Source of the DNA: an uncultured Collinsella sp.
GTDB taxonomy: Bacteria; Actinomycetota; Coriobacteriia; Coriobacteriales; Coriobacteriaceae
Reading direction: 5' to 3'
NCBI GenBank assembly: GCA_900544465.1
Contig: UQVT01000099.1
Location: forward strand, 1-7,391
DNA: 7,391 nucleotides
In this document: positions 5,278 through 7,391 of the stretch, in pieces
Layout: each line of letters opens with the position of its first letter
Numbering within the stretch: position 1 is the first letter of the stretch
The notes under the pieces: generated by a model
The model's input: only the letters and a program-made list of their open reading frames with translations
Database searches by the model: none
What the model was told of the DNA's origin: nothing
Position numbers and translations under genes: made by a program

Positions 5278-6596
5278 TAACAGACTTGGATTTTGCCGAT
5301 CATGATGTTGAGGATCTCGACGTCGGTATCTTTCATACCCACACGGCCCACGTAGCCCATGCTGGCGATCGTCTGCTCAACGGTATCCTGAATGAGGCCC
5401 TCACCGGCACGGAAGCCGCGGCCCTGCATGGCCATATCGTGGCCCAGAATCGCAGCATCAACGGCAGCGGAAATCTTGGCGGCGCAACTCGCCTTGGCGC
5501 CATCGCACACGATGCCGCCAACGTTACCGAGCGTGTTCGAAACCGTCGCGCCAATCTGCTCGCGCGTGCCACCACACAGCCAGGTAATCGCGGCACCGGC
5601 ACCGCATGCGGCGCAAATAGCGCCACAAAACGCCGAGAGCGCACCAATATAGCTCTTGATATGCACGGCGATAAGATCGGACAGCATCACGGCGCGCACC
5701 AGGCGCTCATGGTCGCAGCGCAGGTACTCGGCATACTCCATAACAGGCAGCGCGCAAGTAATGCCCTGATTGCCCGAGCCGCACACAATGGCGACCGGCA
5801 GCGCGCAGCCGTTCATGCGGGCGTCGGACCCGGCGGCTGCACGGGCACGGGCACGGCAGGCGACGTCATCGGCACGTGCGCCCAGCAGCGTACGGCCCAC
5901 CTCGGCGCCCCAAGCGTGCGCCAGGCCCTCGGCACTAATTGCGCCATTCAGCTCAATCTGACGCTCAACGGCAGCGCGGGCACCATCGATGTCGCCGTCC
6001 TCGATAAAGTCAATGATGGACTCGATCGACATGGGCGTGTCGGCGCTATCTGCCGCACGCTCGGCCACAACGCGCTCGGCGCAAGCGGCACACTCCCCCG
6101 CCGACTTGCCGCATACCGGAATACCGTCGAGCGTATGGCACGTAACATTAGTGTGGTGGTCGGTAATCTCGACGACCGCGGTATGGCCCCCGGCCGTGGC
6201 AGTCACCTTGATGTAGAGGTTGGGCACACCCTCGACAAGCGACACATCGCAGTAGCCGGCGTCAGCGAGGAGCTCGGCCACGCGCGCACGGTCTTTATCG
6301 TCAACGCTCTCGAGCACCTCGAGTGCGCTCTTGGCATCGCCGCCCACGGCGCCCAGCACGGCCGCCGCTTCAATACCGTGCATGCCGCCCGAGTTGGGCA
6401 CGGTCACGCTCTTCACGTTCTTGATGATGTTGCCCGAGCAGGCAACGTCCATATGGTCGGGTTCGCAACCGAGCGTCTGGCTCGCCAGCGCAGCTGCATA
6501 GGCAACGGCAATGGGCTCGGTGCAGCCGAGCGCGCAGACAAGCTCGCGGTTCAAGACATCGCAAAAAGCGGCATCGCGAATGGAATCGGTAGGCAT
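5277..6596 (-). CDS. cyuA: L-cysteine desulfidase family protein (CyuA/YhaM, UPF0597)
   Basis: This 439-residue cytosolic enzyme belongs to the family related to the serine dehydratase alpha chain. Characterised members are [4Fe-4S] enzymes that split L-cysteine into sulfide, ammonia and pyruvate. Seen in the sequence: ALGCTEPIAVAYAAA at 22-36 with Cys25, CSGNIIKNVKSVTVPNSGG at 53-71, GSGNQGIT in the middle, and the C-terminal GIVCDGAKASCAAKIS with Cys364 and Cys371, the region that supplies cluster cysteines in this family. Length is normal. The ATG at 6594-6596 has AGGAGA (6602-6607) 6 nt upstream. Its neighbour rpiB is divergent. The role is likely cysteine catabolism or detoxification in an anaerobe. 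L-serine dehydratase activity is a less likely alternative. Confidence 0.9.
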   Translation of the reverse strand: MPTDSIRDAAFCDVLNRELVCALGCTEPIAVAYAAALASQTLGCEPDHMDVACSGNIIKNVKSVTVPNSGGMHGIEAAAVLGAVGGDAKSALEVLESVDDKDRARVAELLADAGYCDVSLVEGVPNLYIKVTATAGGHTAVVEITDHHTNVTCHTLDGIPVCGKSAGECAACAERVVAERAADSADTPMSIESIIDFIEDGDIDGARAAVERQIELNGAISAEGLAHAWGAEVGRTLLGARADDVACRARARAAAGSDARMNGCALPVAIVCGSGNQGITCALPVMEYAEYLRCDHERLVRAVMLSDLIAVHIKSYIGALSAFCGAICAACGAGAAITWLCGGTREQIGATVSNTLGNVGGIVCDGAKASCAAKISAAVDAAILGHDMAMQGRGFRAGEGLIQDTVEQTIASMGYVGRVGMKDTDVEILNIMIGKIQVC

Positions 6597-6652
6597 AGGT
6601 ATCTCCTGCTTACATAACGGACTGGGCTCTCAATAATAGTTAACTCTATTTA

Positions 6653-6672
6653 TTTGATAACAATGCATCAAA
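6653..6672. promoter_or_regulatory. Operator-like inverted repeat upstream of cyuA
   Basis: TTTGAT (6653-6658) and ATCAAA (6667-6672) are inverted copies separated by 8 nt in an AT-rich patch about 60 nt before the cyuA start. On the minus strand TTGATG followed after 17 nt by TAGAGT (ending near 6643) could be a promoter overlapping this site. The spacing differs from an FNR box (4-nt spacer). Tentative. Confidence 0.3.
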
Positions 6673-6768
6673 AACCGCAACCCAAGTTCCGGCGGACGGC
6701 GTTCAAGCACAAACTGACGGCATTAATTCATGAGAAGTAAGTCTTGTTGCATGCTAAAGCGTTTGACC

Positions 6769-6787
6769 AAAAAACGCCCGAGCGTTT
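6769..6787 (-). terminator. Leftward terminator-like hairpin in the cyuA-rpiB spacer
   Basis: On the minus strand AAACGC, a TCGG loop and GCGTTT (6772-6787) form a perfect 6-bp stem running directly into six T (6774-6769). This is a short but canonical intrinsic terminator shape pointing toward cyuA. No gene end lies just upstream of it on that strand, so it may act as an attenuator, or end an unseen short RNA or antisense leakage from the rpiB region. Confidence 0.45.
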
Positions 6788-6868
6788 ACACAAAAGTCGC
6801 GCTATCATGCAGTCGAACGCGGTAAAACCTTTAGCAATTCCGCCGCACGGACCAGAGAGGAACCACTC

Positions 6869-7336
6869 ATGAAGATTGGTATCGGCAACGACCATGCCGC
6901 CGTCGAGCTCAAGAACATTATCTCCGAGCACCTGAAGGAGCGCGGCTGTGAGGTCGTGAACTTTGGAACCGACACCTCCGAGAGCTTTGATTACCCCATC
7001 GCCGGCTACAAGGTGGGTAAGGCCGTTGCCAACGGCGATGTTGACCTGGGCATCCTGATCTGCGGCACCGGTGTCGGGATTAGCCTGGCCGCCAACAAGG
7101 TCGAGGGCGTACGCGCCGTCGTGTGCTCCGAGCCCTTCAGCGCCAAGCTCTCCCGCATGCACAACAACACCAACGTGCTCGCCTTTGGCGCCCGCGTCGT
7201 GGGCTCCGAGCTCGCCAAGATGATCGTCGACGAGTGGCTCGACGCCGAGTTTGAGGGCGGCCGTCACGAGCGTCGCGTCAATCTCCTCAACGAGATCGAC
7301 CACACGCGCGGCCTTAAGATCGTCGACGAAGCCTAA
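6869..7336 (+). CDS. rpiB: Ribose 5-phosphate isomerase B
   Basis: This 155-residue cytosolic enzyme interconverts ribose 5-phosphate and ribulose 5-phosphate in the pentose phosphate pathway. Seen in the sequence: IGNDHAA at 5-11, DYP at 41-43, GILICGTGVGISLAANKVEG at 61-80 with the catalytic Cys65, SRMHNNTNVLAFGARVVG at 95-112, and the closing WLDAEFEGGRHERRV at 123-137. Length is that of the family. Some relatives act on allose- or galactose-6-phosphate (LacAB type), but the GILICGTGVG and FEGGRH arrangement fits RpiB. The ATG at 6869 has GAGAGGAA (6855-6862) 6 nt upstream. The upstream spacer contains TTGACC (6763-6768) and TATCAT (6803-6808), but not at the spacing of one promoter, so I name no promoter. 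Confidence 0.95.
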   Translation: MKIGIGNDHAAVELKNIISEHLKERGCEVVNFGTDTSESFDYPIAGYKVGKAVANGDVDLGILICGTGVGISLAANKVEGVRAVVCSEPFSAKLSRMHNNTNVLAFGARVVGSELAKMIVDEWLDAEFEGGRHERRVNLLNEIDHTRGLKIVDEA

Positions 7337-7370
7337 ACTACTCAGTACCACAGTCTAACGGCAGGGGCCC

Positions 7371-7391
7371 GCTCGGAACTCATGTCCGAGC
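7371..7391 (+). terminator. Probable rpiB terminator stem, cut by window end
   Basis: GCTCGGA (7371-7377) and TCCGAGC (7385-7391) form a perfect 7-bp stem with a 7-nt loop, 35 nt after the rpiB stop codon. The preceding GGGCCC suggests the stem continues beyond the window. Any T-run is outside the window. Confidence 0.6.

Noticed and set aside
5286..6617. A 443-codon open frame on the plus strand
   Set aside because: It is antisense to cyuA, has no recognisable domain, and lacks a ribosome binding site. GC-rich codon bias explains the open frame.

Overview
The window reads as ordinary chromosome from a high-GC, anaerobic actinobacterium. A gut Coriobacteriia member, most likely Collinsella or a close relative, fits best. 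The grounds are the four-domain actinobacterial form of ribosomal protein S1, the class A RNase P RNA, the oxygen-sensitive sulfur and redox families present, the use of TTG and GTG starts, and strong C/G preference at third codon positions. This assignment is inference from sequence character, not a database match.

Layout, left to right. A 5'-complete but truncated O-acetylhomoserine sulfhydrylase gene (metY-like) runs leftward off the window. A divergent spacer separates it from a rightward gene for a small cysteine-rich C_GCAxxG_C_C protein. That gene converges on a leftward yigZ/IMPACT gene, with a strong shared hairpin between them. Next come a structured repeat (element A, 2023-2137), the leftward RNase P RNA gene rnpB, a roughly 280-nt gene-free stretch, and leftward rpsA with a textbook intrinsic terminator. 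A 315-nt divergent spacer follows, then a rightward HAD hydrolase gene, a second copy of the structured repeat (element B, 5134-5247), a leftward L-cysteine desulfidase (CyuA/UPF0597) gene, a divergent spacer, and a rightward rpiB gene with a likely terminator cut by the window end.

The protein genes are mostly single transcription units rather than one operon. Sulfur handling is a loose theme: the desulfidase releases sulfide from cysteine, MetY can fix sulfide into homocysteine, and the Cys-rich protein is probably redox-active. They do not form one operon, so a shared role is only a suggestion.

The most interesting item is the pair of about 115-nt elements A and B. They share a conserved core and conserved outer flanks. 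Between these lies a 15-bp stem in which 7 base pairs differ between the copies, every one with a compensating change on the other arm. An eighth compensated pair lies in the apical stem. That pattern indicates selection on a folded structure. I do not recognise the family.
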